From: UBA668 sp040081465
GTDB lineage: Bacteria; Actinomycetota; Acidimicrobiia; Acidimicrobiales; Ilumatobacteraceae
Direction of reading: 5' to 3'
Assembly (NCBI GenBank): GCA_040081465.1
Contig: JBEBGL010000001.1
Span: 62,001-126,000 of the forward strand
Length of the DNA stretch: 64,000 bases
Part shown: one piece after another, positions 8,298-16,937 of the stretch
How positions within the stretch are numbered: the stretch's first letter is position 1
Layout of the letters: the number at the start of each line of letters is the position of its first letter
Made by a program: the position numbers and the translations under genes
Notes under the pieces: generated by a model
Databases searched by the model: none
Seen by the model: only the letters and a program-made list of their open reading frames with translations
Told to the model about the DNA's origin: nothing

Positions 8298-8779
8298 CCG
8301 TCCGACTGCTGCAAGAGGGTGACGATGTCGCGGCCGCCGGAGTGGTCGTGCAATCGACGTACCTGCAGCTGCCGGGTTACCCGCGAGACGACGAGTACGA
8401 CGCAGCGCTCGCTGCCGTCGCCGAGCGAATGCGCGCGTCCGACATCGTTGTTGCTCTCGACGGCGACCAAATCATCGGTTGTCTCACGTACGTCGCGGAT
8501 CACACGGATCCTGCTTACGAGTTCACCGACCCCGACGGGGCCAGCTTTCGTTACTTCGCCGTGTCACCCACTGCGCAGGGTCGAGGCGTCGGTAAGGGGA
8601 TGGTGGAGTGGTGTATCGCCAGGGCACGCAGCGATGGCAAGCGCCGGCTCCGCATCCACACGCTTGAGTCGATGCCGGCCGCGCAGCGCCTCTATGAGCG
8701 AATCGGATTTCGCCGCGATCCAGCGAACGACGAAGACTGGGACGGCATCAAGGGCATCGCGTATGTCTATGACTGTTGA
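8285..8779 (+). CDS. GNAT-family N-acetyltransferase
   Basis: A 164-residue acetyltransferase. The acetyl-CoA pyrophosphate loop is visible in VSPTAQGRGVGKGMVEWCI (Q/R-x-x-G-x-G/A form), preceded by the beta-4 strand ASFRYFAV and followed by LRIHTLESMPAAQRLYERIGF. The acceptor substrate cannot be inferred. The gene overlaps the HIT gene by 13 bases and is followed after nine bases by the phosphohistidine-domain gene, so the three are likely one transcript. Confidence 0.85.
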   Translation: MAEVTVRLLQEGDDVAAAGVVVQSTYLQLPGYPRDDEYDAALAAVAERMRASDIVVALDGDQIIGCLTYVADHTDPAYEFTDPDGASFRYFAVSPTAQGRGVGKGMVEWCIARARSDGKRRLRIHTLESMPAAQRLYERIGFRRDPANDEDWDGIKGIAYVYDC

Positions 8780-8788
8780 GGGGGAGAC

Positions 8789-10432
8789 ATGAACGTCAAA
8801 TGGGATGCGCCCGGGCCAGGCCAGTGGGCGCTCGATCGCTCGCACTTTCCCGGTGGCTGCACTCCGCTCGTTCAGGCGCTGATGTGCGCGACCGAGCCGG
8901 TCGCTATGACTCGCGTATTCAAGGAGTTGGGGGCGCCAGTGGAGACACTGTCGGTCGGGTTCGTGAACGGTTACGCGTATACGCGGATGCGACCGTTGAT
9001 CGCGCCTGACAAGCCGGCGAAGAAGTTGCCTCCGCTGTGGGTGTTGCGCGTGGCGACGCGTGTGCATCCCGAGATGCGCCGTCGCGCCAAGACTGCCGAA
9101 GGCACGATGAAGAATGCTCCGTGGATTGGCGTCATTCACGACTGGCACAACGGAGGTAAGGCGGGGATCGAGCAGGGCAACTTTGCTCTGCAATCGGTGC
9201 CGCTCGCTGAGCTCGATGGTGCAGCGCTAATGGAGCACGTTCGCGATTGCTGGGAGAATTGCGTGCGCAACTGGGAGCACCACTTCTGGCTGCACGGCTA
9301 CGACCTCGGCCCGATCGGACGCTTCTTGCACGACTGCGAACAATGGGGTCTCGATGCGCTCGAGTTGCTGCCGTTGCTCGAAGGCGCATCACCGTCGACG
9401 AGTGGGCCGAACCAACAGGCCGCCGACATTTGTAGGGCCGTTCAAGCCGCCGGAAGGGAACCGGCCACGCTTGACGAGATGCGCGCGATCTCGCCAGCGA
9501 TCGCATCGATGGTCGATAGCTACCTCGAGCGCAAACAGTGGGTTCTGTTCTCGCGCTACGACGTCGACGGTGTGGCACTCGGAGAGCGACCCGAGTTGAT
9601 CTTCGCGACGATCATGGCTGCCGAGCATCGCGACGTGAGCGACCACATCCTTGCTCTGACCGCCGCCGTGCGTGATCGCGTGCCTGCGGCCGATCGCGAC
9701 GAGTTCGACTCGCTGCTCGGTTCGGCGCGCGACGCAATGGACTTGCGCGACGACAACGGTCCGGTGACTGCTGAGTGGCCGCTCGGTTTGCTGCGGCGCG
9801 CGTTGTTGGCGGTTGGAGATGCTTTGGTCGCACGCGGGGCGATCACCGAACGTGATCTCGCGTTGGAGCTGCATCCCGAGGATCTACAGGCGACCGACCT
9901 CGACTCGCTGCCTAACGAGGCCGAGCTTCGTCGTCGGAGTGATGGTCGCGCCGCGCAGAGTCAATTGGACGCGCCGTGGTTGATCGGCCCAGCAGAACTC
10001 GCGCCACCGTTGGAAGTGCTGCCGTCCGCACTCGGCGACATGGTCGCCATGATTCAAACCGTCGTGCGTCACCTAGGCATGGATGGCGACACGAACTCAA
10101 ACGGCCTTCAGGGCAGCGGCATCGGAACCACCGCCTACCGCGGGACAGCGCGAGTGGCGTCGTCGCCGGAAGAAGCACTCGACCGATTGGAACCAGGCGA
10201 TGTGCTGGTGGTCGCGTGCACGACACCCGCCTACAACTTGGTGCTCTCGCTGGCTGGCGCAGTGGTGACTGCCGCGGGCGGACCAATGAGTCATGCGGCC
10301 GTCATAGCGCGCGAACTTGGGATTCCGGCAGTGGTCGGCGCACGCACGGCGCTGATCGACATTCGCGACGGCGTGCGGGTGGAAGTCGATCCCGTCGCCG
10401 GTCTCGTTCGCATCCTGCAACCCGCGTCGTGA
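8789..10432 (+). CDS. PEP-utilising-enzyme mobile (phosphohistidine swivelling) domain protein without a recognisable ATP-grasp domain
   Basis: 547 residues. The C-terminal 90 residues are a swivelling domain with the phosphohistidine loop GGPMSHAAVIARELGIPAVVG, as in PEP synthase and rifampin phosphotransferase. The first 400 residues begin with GPGQWALDRSHFPGGCTPL, a stretch resembling the middle region of such enzymes. I see no glycine-rich nucleotide-binding ATP-grasp domain that would phosphorylate the histidine. The protein may therefore rely on a separate kinase subunit or have another activity. The ATG follows a GGGGGAG ribosome-binding site. Domain call is firm, substrate unknown. 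Confidence 0.78.
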   Translation: MNVKWDAPGPGQWALDRSHFPGGCTPLVQALMCATEPVAMTRVFKELGAPVETLSVGFVNGYAYTRMRPLIAPDKPAKKLPPLWVLRVATRVHPEMRRRAKTAEGTMKNAPWIGVIHDWHNGGKAGIEQGNFALQSVPLAELDGAALMEHVRDCWENCVRNWEHHFWLHGYDLGPIGRFLHDCEQWGLDALELLPLLEGASPSTSGPNQQAADICRAVQAAGREPATLDEMRAISPAIASMVDSYLERKQWVLFSRYDVDGVALGERPELIFATIMAAEHRDVSDHILALTAAVRDRVPAADRDEFDSLLGSARDAMDLRDDNGPVTAEWPLGLLRRALLAVGDALVARGAITERDLALELHPEDLQATDLDSLPNEAELRRRSDGRAAQSQLDAPWLIGPAELAPPLEVLPSALGDMVAMIQTVVRHLGMDGDTNSNGLQGSGIGTTAYRGTARVASSPEEALDRLEPGDVLVVACTTPAYNLVLSLAGAVVTAAGGPMSHAAVIARELGIPAVVGARTALIDIRDGVRVEVDPVAGLVRILQPAS

Positions 10433-10444
10433 GAGAGTGAGCGC

Positions 10445-11425
10445 ATGCGCGCAGTAGTCCTTCACGAATACGGTGGCCCCGAAGTCCTCACACTTGAGGA
10501 TGTGGCCGACCCCGTGCCTGGCCCCGATGAGGTGCTGGTCGACATCGCAGCCACGGCGCTGAACCGCGCCGACTTGCTGCAGCGCATGGGGCTCTATCCC
10601 GACCCGCGCAAGGTGCAACCCGAGATACCGGGCCTCGAGTTCGCCGGAATCGTGGCCGAGGTTGGTCGGCGCGTCACGATGTGGAAGGTCGGCGACCGCG
10701 TGATGGGCATCGAGGCCGGGGGAGCGTACGCAGAGCGCATCGCGACCCACGAGCGTCAGTTGCTGGCAGTTCCAGAGAACATGGACCTCGTCGACGCGGC
10801 GGCGATTCCCGAGGTGTTTCTCACCGCGTGGGACGCGCTTGTCGTGCAGGGCGGCCTTACAAGCGGGCGGTGGGCACTCGTGCATGCCGGTGCATCGGGC
10901 GTTGGCACCGCGGCGATCCAGATTGCGAAGGCGATTGGCGCCAACATCGCGGTGACGTGTTCCCCGGGCAAGGCTGAATTGTGCCTTTCGCTCGGCGCCG
11001 ATCTTGTTCTGAAGCGATCGCCGCACGACTGGCTCACCGATGCGCAGGCTTCGGTGCCCGGCGGCTTTGGCACAATTCTCGATGTGGTCGGCGGCGAAGA
11101 GATTGATCGCAACCTGCAAGTCGTGGCACCGCGGGGCACGATCGTGCAGGTCGGCTTGATGGGCGGCGGGACGGTGCCGGTGAACGTCGGACTGCTGATG
11201 GGCAAGCGCGCACACTGGATCGGCACGACGCTGCGCGCCAGGCCGATCGAAGAGAAGGTCGCCGTCACACGTCGCTTCGCAGCAGAGATGCTGCCCCTAT
11301 TCGACGACGGCACCATGAAGCCAGTCATCGACCGCAAGTTCACTCTCGACGAAATCGCAGAGGCGCATCGCCTGATGGAGAGCAACGCAAACGCAGGGAA
11401 AATCGTAATCGTCGTCGCGGGATGA
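10445..11425 (+). CDS. NADPH:quinone oxidoreductase, zinc-independent MDR family
   Basis: A 326-residue medium-chain reductase. It has the family opening MRAVVLHEYGGPEVLTLEDV, the conserved NRADLLQRMGLYP, the NADPH-binding VHAGASGVGTAAIQIAKA, and C-terminal FTLDEIAEAHRLMESNANAGKIV. The cysteine and histidine zinc ligands of true alcohol dehydrogenases are missing, which fits a quinone or enone reductase (PIG3/QorA type). It starts 12 bases after the phosphohistidine-domain gene. Substrate uncertain. Confidence 0.9.
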   Translation: MRAVVLHEYGGPEVLTLEDVADPVPGPDEVLVDIAATALNRADLLQRMGLYPDPRKVQPEIPGLEFAGIVAEVGRRVTMWKVGDRVMGIEAGGAYAERIATHERQLLAVPENMDLVDAAAIPEVFLTAWDALVVQGGLTSGRWALVHAGASGVGTAAIQIAKAIGANIAVTCSPGKAELCLSLGADLVLKRSPHDWLTDAQASVPGGFGTILDVVGGEEIDRNLQVVAPRGTIVQVGLMGGGTVPVNVGLLMGKRAHWIGTTLRARPIEEKVAVTRRFAAEMLPLFDDGTMKPVIDRKFTLDEIAEAHRLMESNANAGKIVIVVAG

Positions 11426-11430
11426 CCTGT

Positions 11431-11477
11431 CGAAGTCGCAGGTATTCCACCTCTCCGGTGGACTGCTTGCGACTTCG
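11431..11477. repeat. Nested inverted repeat 1 in convergent gap (possible bidirectional terminator)
   Basis: Outer arms CGAAGTCGCA (11431-11440) and TGCGACTTCG (11468-11477) pair perfectly over 10 bp. Inside lies a second perfect 5-bp hairpin, CCACC (11447-11451) with GGTGG (11457-11461), leaving near-symmetrical internal loops of six bases. It starts five bases after the quinone reductase stop. No long T-run follows. Confidence 0.6.
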
Positions 11478-11506
11478 AGGGATCAACCGCCGCGGGAAAG
11501 CTTGAT

Positions 11507-11549
11507 TGGTCCCATGAAAGCGACCGTTTCGGTGGATTCTTTGGGACCA
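11507..11549. repeat. Nested inverted repeat 2 in the same gap
   Basis: Outer arms TGGTCCCA (11507-11514) and TGGGACCA (11542-11549) pair perfectly. The inner hairpin is ACCG (11523-11526) with CGGT (11530-11533), separated from the outer stem by eight bases on each side. The architecture mirrors repeat 1, 30 bases away. Confidence 0.55.
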
Positions 11550-11566
11550 GATGACCGTTCCGCTAC

Positions 11567-13150
11567 TCAGTTGTCGATTTCTACCCGGATGCTGTGGTAG
11601 CCGGTCGCGCCGTTGGGGTCGGGTCTTGCTGTTTCTTCGGTTTGCGTTTCGCCGGTCTTGTCGGTCGCTCGCACTTGGATGCGGTGTTCGCCTGCTTCGG
11701 CTTCCCACTCCACTAGCCACTGTCGCCACGCATCGTCGCTGACATCGGCGGCGAGTTTCGCTTCCTGCCACTCGCCATCGTCGACACGCACTTCGACCTT
11801 CTCGACGCCGCGGTGTTGCGCCCACGCGACTCCAGCGATCACGTACTCACCTGGCGCACCTGAAGGACCCGACGCGGCGCGCACGACGTCGATGCGTGAC
11901 TGCGTCTTGATCGGCGCATCGCGCGACCAGCCGCGCGGCACCCAATAGCCCTGTTCGTCCCACGACGTCAGCTTGATCTTGGCTAGCCACTTCGTCGCGC
12001 TCACGTAGCCGTACAGACCGGGGATCACCAACCGCGCCGGGAAGCCGTGCTCGAGCGGCAGCGTCTCGTCGTTCATCCCCACAGCGACCATCGCGTCGCG
12101 CCCGTCGAACGCGGCCGCGACGGGGAAGCCGCACGTCCACCCGTCAACACTCGTGCTGAACACTTGCTCTGCGAGCGACTGCACTCCGGCTTCATTGAGC
12201 AAGTCGCTCAGCAACACGCCGCGCCACACTGCGTTACCGATCAGATCGCCGCCGACCTCGTTTGATACGCATGCCAACGTGATGACGCGTTCGACCTGCG
12301 GGCGAGCAAGCAGATCCTCGTACGTCAATGTCATCGGTGTGTCGACCATGCCGGTGATCTCGAAGCTCCACTTTGCGACATCGATGCGCGGAAACGAGAA
12401 CGCCGTGTCGATGCGATAGAAGTCGCCATTGGGCGTGATGAACGGCGTCTCATCGAACAACTCGGCATCCGGCGGGATCTCGACCGTTTCGAGCTCGGTG
12501 TCGGGCAGCGGAACAGAAGCGGCTTCGCGCAAATCGCTGACGCGCTGGCCTTCCTTCTGCACACCGATCGCTCCGGTTGCCGCGGCAGTACCGAGAGTGA
12601 CCCCGCCTGCAATCAGAAACCGTCGGCGATCCCAGCCGAGCGGGGCTTGCGAGGCGCCGGGATACTCGATCGACCGCGGTCGCACGAGCTTGTACAGCAC
12701 GGCGGCGCCGACAAGAGCGCCGAGCAGACTCGGCACCGCCGAGCCGCCCGACTCACCTGGGCGATGAACGGCCGCTGCCGCTCCGACGACTCCGAACGCG
12801 GCGATGCCGGCGACACCGATCCACCACCGACGGACCGCGGCCGCACCAAGTGACAGCGCGGCAATACCCAAGATGGTGATGATCCCGATGCGCAGCGCCA
12901 GCTTGTCGTCGGTGCCGAACGTTTCGATCGCGTAGTTCTTCAGCCACTTCGGCGCACGATCGATGACTTCGCTGCCGACCGCGTCGATGGGCGACACAAC
13001 GTGCGTGATCGCGGCAAAGAACATTCCGAGCGCGACCGCCAAGGCGCCAGCGGCAAGGCCGGCAAGCGCGCCAAAGCGGCGGGGCATTGAAGTGACTCGA
13101 GCCGCGTTGCCGATCGCGGGTTCGTCGATGGTGTCCAGCCCGTCTGTCAT
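11567..13150 (-). CDS. Membrane-anchored molybdopterin-dependent oxidoreductase, sulfite-oxidase family
   Basis: 527 residues. About four hydrophobic segments occupy residues 25-160, followed by a second hydrophobic segment near 175-195 with RRRFLIAGG, reminiscent of a twin-arginine signal. The rest is the extracytoplasmic Moco domain, with the cofactor cysteine in TLACVSNEVGG, then NAVWRGVLLSDLL, HGFPARLVIPGLYGY and KWLAKIKL. A C-terminal Ig-like Mo-co dimerisation domain ends the protein (AWAQHRGVEKVEVRVDDGEW). Homologues include mycobacterial Rv0218. Electron acceptor and substrate are not evident. Transcribed towards the nested repeats. Confidence 0.88.
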   Translation of the reverse strand: MTDGLDTIDEPAIGNAARVTSMPRRFGALAGLAAGALAVALGMFFAAITHVVSPIDAVGSEVIDRAPKWLKNYAIETFGTDDKLALRIGIITILGIAALSLGAAAVRRWWIGVAGIAAFGVVGAAAAVHRPGESGGSAVPSLLGALVGAAVLYKLVRPRSIEYPGASQAPLGWDRRRFLIAGGVTLGTAAATGAIGVQKEGQRVSDLREAASVPLPDTELETVEIPPDAELFDETPFITPNGDFYRIDTAFSFPRIDVAKWSFEITGMVDTPMTLTYEDLLARPQVERVITLACVSNEVGGDLIGNAVWRGVLLSDLLNEAGVQSLAEQVFSTSVDGWTCGFPVAAAFDGRDAMVAVGMNDETLPLEHGFPARLVIPGLYGYVSATKWLAKIKLTSWDEQGYWVPRGWSRDAPIKTQSRIDVVRAASGPSGAPGEYVIAGVAWAQHRGVEKVEVRVDDGEWQEAKLAADVSDDAWRQWLVEWEAEAGEHRIQVRATDKTGETQTEETARPDPNGATGYHSIRVEIDN

Positions 13151-13214
13151 GGCACGAAGCGTTTCACTTATCTAGGTTCGACGCTGGTCGGGATCTGGAT
13201 TGGCTTCTGACGGA

Positions 13215-14483
13215 TTAGCGACTGTGCATGGGCACGAAGTCGCGTACCTCGGGTCCGGTGTACATCTGGCGCGGGCGGCTGATCTTCTGCTCCTTGTCGC
13301 CCAACAGTTCTTGCCAGTGCGACAACCATCCCACGGTGCGGGGGATGGCGAACAGCACGGTGAACATGGCAACCGGGAAGCCAAGCGCTTGGTAGATCAG
13401 GCCGGAATAGAAGTCGACGTTCGGGTACAGCTTGTGATCGATGAAGTACGGGTCTGCCAACGCCGTCTCTTCCAGCTTCAACGCGATGTCGAGCAAAGGA
13501 TTCTTGCCGGTGACCTCGAACACTTCGTAGGCCGTCTGCTTGATGATCGTCGCGCGTGGGTCGTAGTTCTTGTAGACGCGGTGCCCGAAGCCCGTTAGGC
13601 GGGTGCCCTTGCCGCTCTTCACTTCCTTGATGAACGCAGGCACGTTCTCGAGCGAGCCGATGTCGGCCAGCATGCGCACCGCACCCTCGTTGGCACCGCC
13701 ATGTGCTGGGCCGTACAGCGCCGCGGCGGCCGCTGCCGCTGCCGAATACGGATCTGCGCCGCTTGAGCCCACTACTCGCATCGCGGTCGTCCCGCAGTTC
13801 TGCTCGTGATCGGCGTGCAAGATGAACAACACGTCCATTGCCCGCTCGAGTCGCGGATCGATCTCGTAATCGCCCACCTTCCACATCATGTTGAGGAAGT
13901 TGGCGGGAAACGACAGATTGTTGTCGGGGTACACGAAGGGCAGACCGAGCGAGAAGCGATAACACATCGCGGCAAGGGTCGGCATCTTCGCGATCAGGCG
14001 CAGAATCTGCTTGTCGCGGCTCTCCTTGTCTTGGATGGCCTTCGCGTCGTTGTAGAACGTGCCGAGCGCGGCCACCGAGCTAACAAGCATGCCCATCGGG
14101 TGGGCGTCGTAATGGAAACCATCGACGAAGCGCTTGCGCATGTTCTCGTGAATGAACGTGTGATGCACGACGTCGTCAGTCCACTTGGCGAGTTGATCTC
14201 TGTTGGGCAACTCACCGTTCAGCAGCAGATAGGCGACCTCGAGGTATGTGCTCTTCTCGGCGAGCTGCTCGATGGGGTAGCCGCGATACCGAAGGATGCC
14301 CGCGTCGCCGTCGAGGTACGTGATGGCACTCTTGGTCGCCGCGGTCTGCATGTAGGCCGGGTCGTAGATGAACAAAGTTGGATCGAGCTCGCGCACACCG
14401 GACGCCGGAAACGTTCCGTTCGTAATCGGCACGGTGACGGTCTTGCCGGTGCGATCGTCGGTGATTGTGATGGTTTCGGGCAC
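13215..14483 (-). CDS. gltA: Citrate synthase (type II, hexameric)
   Basis: Condenses acetyl-CoA and oxaloacetate, entering the TCA cycle. The 422-residue protein has the catalytic His regions HADHEQNCGTTAMRVVGSSGADPY and GPAHGGANE, and GFGHRVYKNYDPRA, followed by DPYFIDHKLYPNVDFYSG with the catalytic aspartate in DHKLYPNVDFY. The N-terminal beta domain typical of Gram-negative-type enzymes is present (ETITITDDRTGKTVTVPI). It starts with GTG preceded by AGGGGA at good spacing, so this gene has a leader with a ribosome-binding site, unlike many neighbours. Aconitase lies 6 kb away. Confidence 0.97.
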   Translation of the reverse strand: MPETITITDDRTGKTVTVPITNGTFPASGVRELDPTLFIYDPAYMQTAATKSAITYLDGDAGILRYRGYPIEQLAEKSTYLEVAYLLLNGELPNRDQLAKWTDDVVHHTFIHENMRKRFVDGFHYDAHPMGMLVSSVAALGTFYNDAKAIQDKESRDKQILRLIAKMPTLAAMCYRFSLGLPFVYPDNNLSFPANFLNMMWKVGDYEIDPRLERAMDVLFILHADHEQNCGTTAMRVVGSSGADPYSAAAAAAAALYGPAHGGANEGAVRMLADIGSLENVPAFIKEVKSGKGTRLTGFGHRVYKNYDPRATIIKQTAYEVFEVTGKNPLLDIALKLEETALADPYFIDHKLYPNVDFYSGLIYQALGFPVAMFTVLFAIPRTVGWLSHWQELLGDKEQKISRPRQMYTGPEVRDFVPMHSR

Positions 14484-14538
14484 AGTTTTCCCCTATTGAT
14501 TCGAAATCTTCCCGTCGGTCACGATACCCCGGCCTCGC

Positions 14539-15882
14539 TCAGAGGGGCGTGTTGTCGTGCTGGCGGGCGGTCAGCTGCTCGCGTTTGTCGATCAGCATTG
14601 CCAGCGCATGACCGACGATCCTGCGGGTGTCCGCCGGTTCGATGACAGCGTCGATCAACCCACGCTCGGCAGCGATGTAGGGGTTCAGTAGGCGCCTCGT
14701 ATAGTCGGCCTCGAACTCAGCGCGTTCCTCATCGGTCGCCCGTCGCTGCAAGATCGCCGCCGCTTGGCCGGCACCCATCACGGCCAGCTCGGCGCACGGC
14801 CACGCAATACAGAGATCGTTGCCCATGCGCTTCGAGTCCATCACGATGTGCGCGCCGCCGTAACTCTTGCGAAGGATCACGCAGATCCGCGGCACGGTCG
14901 ACCGTCCGTAAGCGAACACGAGCTGTGCCCCGTGGCGAATCATGCCGCGCCACTCGAGATCTTTGCCGGGGTAGAACCCCGGCGTATCCACCAGGGTGAT
15001 GATCGGCAGGTTGAACGCGTCGCACGTGCTGACGAATCGAGCCGCCTTCTGCGACGCAGGAATGTCGAGCGTCCCGGCGAGTGCCAGGGGCTGGTTCGCC
15101 ACTACACCCACCGGCATTCCGCCAACAGTGATGTAGGCGGTGACGACGTTGGCGGCCCACCGTGGTCGCAGCTCGAGCAAATCGCCGTCATCGGCGAGCG
15201 AACGAATGACCGAGCGCACGTCGTAGCTGCCGTTCGACGAGGCGGGCAACAGTTCACCGGCTTCGGGTGTGAGGCGTTCGATGTCGTCGTCGGTTGGCCA
15301 ACGCGGTGGTTCCTCGTCGTTGTGCTGTGGGAAGTAGGCCAGCAGTAATTCTGCGATGTCGATGGCTTCAGCGACAGTTGCGGTCACGAGCGACGCCGAC
15401 CCGCTGTAGCGGCTGTGGCTTGCCGCGCCGCCAAGTTCGTCGTTGTCGATCACCACACCGGTAAATTCGGCCACCATTGTCGGCCCACTCACGAATGCGT
15501 ACGCGGCCTCGGTCATCACGACGTGATCGGCAATCCCAAGCAGTAGCGCAGGTCCTGAGACCGCAGGCCCGTCGACGATCAACACGGTTGGCACGATGCC
15601 GGAACACGCGGTCAGTGCTCGTGCCGCGCGACCCCAGCCGTGCAGCGCCGCAAACCCCTCGACGATGTCGGCACCGCTCGAGCGCAACACACCGACGAGG
15701 GGCAGTCGCTGTTTGAGAGCGGTCGCAGCAGCATGTTCCAACATCGATGAGGAATCGCTCGACAGCGCACCCTGGCGTGAAGACGAATCAACCTCCACCC
15801 ACACGACATCGCGGCCGCCGAACTCGCGAACGTCGGAACGAACCGAGCCCGGCACCTGCGAACGAAGGGCGACGGACGGCAC
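14539..15882 (-). CDS. Acyl-CoA carboxylase carboxyltransferase (beta) subunit, short N-terminus
   Basis: A carboxyltransferase of about 447 residues, AccD/PccB type. The first half has RSSGADIVEGFAALHG (oxyanion loop region) and VSGPTMVAEFTGVVIDNDELGGA. The second half has RPRWAANVVTAYITVGGMPVGVVANQP, LVDTPGFYPGKDLEWRGMIRHGAQL, LRKSYGGAHIVM and the end DTRRIVGHALAML. Compared with AccD5 (about 530 residues) the N-terminal 60-80 residues are missing or divergent. The start at GTG 15882 is chosen because it lies just after the LysR stop with a TAACGT box seven bases upstream; an earlier frame opening at 15963 overlaps lysR. No biotin-bearing alpha subunit is nearby. Confidence 0.82.
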   Translation of the reverse strand: MPSVALRSQVPGSVRSDVREFGGRDVVWVEVDSSSRQGALSSDSSSMLEHAAATALKQRLPLVGVLRSSGADIVEGFAALHGWGRAARALTACSGIVPTVLIVDGPAVSGPALLLGIADHVVMTEAAYAFVSGPTMVAEFTGVVIDNDELGGAASHSRYSGSASLVTATVAEAIDIAELLLAYFPQHNDEEPPRWPTDDDIERLTPEAGELLPASSNGSYDVRSVIRSLADDGDLLELRPRWAANVVTAYITVGGMPVGVVANQPLALAGTLDIPASQKAARFVSTCDAFNLPIITLVDTPGFYPGKDLEWRGMIRHGAQLVFAYGRSTVPRICVILRKSYGGAHIVMDSKRMGNDLCIAWPCAELAVMGAGQAAAILQRRATDEERAEFEADYTRRLLNPYIAAERGLIDAVIEPADTRRIVGHALAMLIDKREQLTARQHDNTPL

Positions 15883-15892
15883 GGGCGGAACG

Positions 15893-16867
15893 TTACTGCG
15901 GCTGTGCAGCGCTCGGCGGTGCCGTCGAGGACGAGCTGCGGGCCAACGGGAATGCATCGGCACCGACGTACACGCCCTGCTGCTCGCCGCCTTGCGCCGC
16001 GACTACCTCGCGCAGCACGCCTAGCAGCGCGCGCGTCGGCGAGCCGGGGCTCGGCCGTCTGCGCTGCACCCAGCCGACAACACGCCGCGGGAGCTCGGGT
16101 ACGGCGATGCTCTTAAAGTCGCCCTTCAGCCATCGCGGCACGGCTGTCGCCGGAACGATGGCCGCGCCGTAGCCGTCGAACGCCAACGACGTCAGTAGCC
16201 GGACACCATCGATCTCGACCTGTGCTTGCAGCTCGACGCCGGCGGTGCTGGCCGCACGATCGATTGCTCGACGCAGCGCGGCGCCGCGCGGTGGCAACAT
16301 GAGTCGTTCGTCGGCGAGTTCGGTCAGAGCGATTGAATCGCGCCTGGCAAGGTGGTGCCGCGTGTGCACCAGCAGAACGAGGTCTTCGGCGAACAACGGC
16401 TCTACCGTGACATCCAGCTCGTCGACCGGCAGCTGCACGATCGTGGCATCGAGCTGTTGCGCCACCAGTCGCGGCAGCAATCCACTGGTGTTGCCTTCGT
16501 GCACGACGACGTGGACGCCTGGGTGCTGATGGCCGAGTTGGGTGAGCAGCTGGGGGAGTAGCCAGCGGGCAGTCGTGCCGATTACGCCAAAGCGCGTGTC
16601 GCCGCGGACGGCGTCGCCGCGTGAGGCCATGTCGGCCGTGATGTCGTCGACCTCGAACAGCACTCTGCGTGCACGTTCGACCACTTGAAGCCCGTCGTCG
16701 GTCAGTCCGCCTCGCTGGCGGTCGACCAAGATCACGCCGAGTTCACGTTCCAAGCGAGCGATATGCCCGCTGACATTGGATTGGACGGTGTAAAGCGCCC
16801 TAGCGGCAGCCGAGAACGACCCGTGATCAGCGATCGCCACCAGGTTCGTCAGTTGGCGGAGATCCAT
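15893..16867 (-). CDS. LysR-family transcriptional regulator
   Basis: 324 residues. The N-terminal winged helix is clear: MDLRQLTNLVAIADHGSFSAAARALYTVQSNVSGHIARLERELGV. It is followed by the effector-binding domain with VIGTTARWLLPQLL and ALLGVLREVV near the end. The ATG at 16867 begins the HTH directly; the frame stays open upstream to 17050, but that would run through the 6C RNA gene. A TATCGT box lies eight bases before the ATG. It is followed immediately by the carboxyltransferase gene, so it may regulate acyl-CoA carboxylation. The effector is unknown. Confidence 0.9.
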   Translation of the reverse strand: MDLRQLTNLVAIADHGSFSAAARALYTVQSNVSGHIARLERELGVILVDRQRGGLTDDGLQVVERARRVLFEVDDITADMASRGDAVRGDTRFGVIGTTARWLLPQLLTQLGHQHPGVHVVVHEGNTSGLLPRLVAQQLDATIVQLPVDELDVTVEPLFAEDLVLLVHTRHHLARRDSIALTELADERLMLPPRGAALRRAIDRAASTAGVELQAQVEIDGVRLLTSLAFDGYGAAIVPATAVPRWLKGDFKSIAVPELPRRVVGWVQRRRPSPGSPTRALLGVLREVVAAQGGEQQGVYVGADAFPLARSSSSTAPPSAAQPQ

Positions 16868-16902
16868 CACTAAAAACGATACCGAACATCGTCGAATACT
16901 GC

Positions 16903-16931
16903 TTGAAAGATAGGTCGAACTCGTGCATAAT
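16903..16931 (+). promoter_or_regulatory. Sigma-70-type promoter of the 6C RNA
   Basis: TTGAAA (16903-16908) and CATAAT (16926-16931) are separated by exactly 17 bases. This predicts transcription starting near 16938, just before the first hairpin. Confidence 0.7.
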
Positions 16932-16937
16932 TTCACA

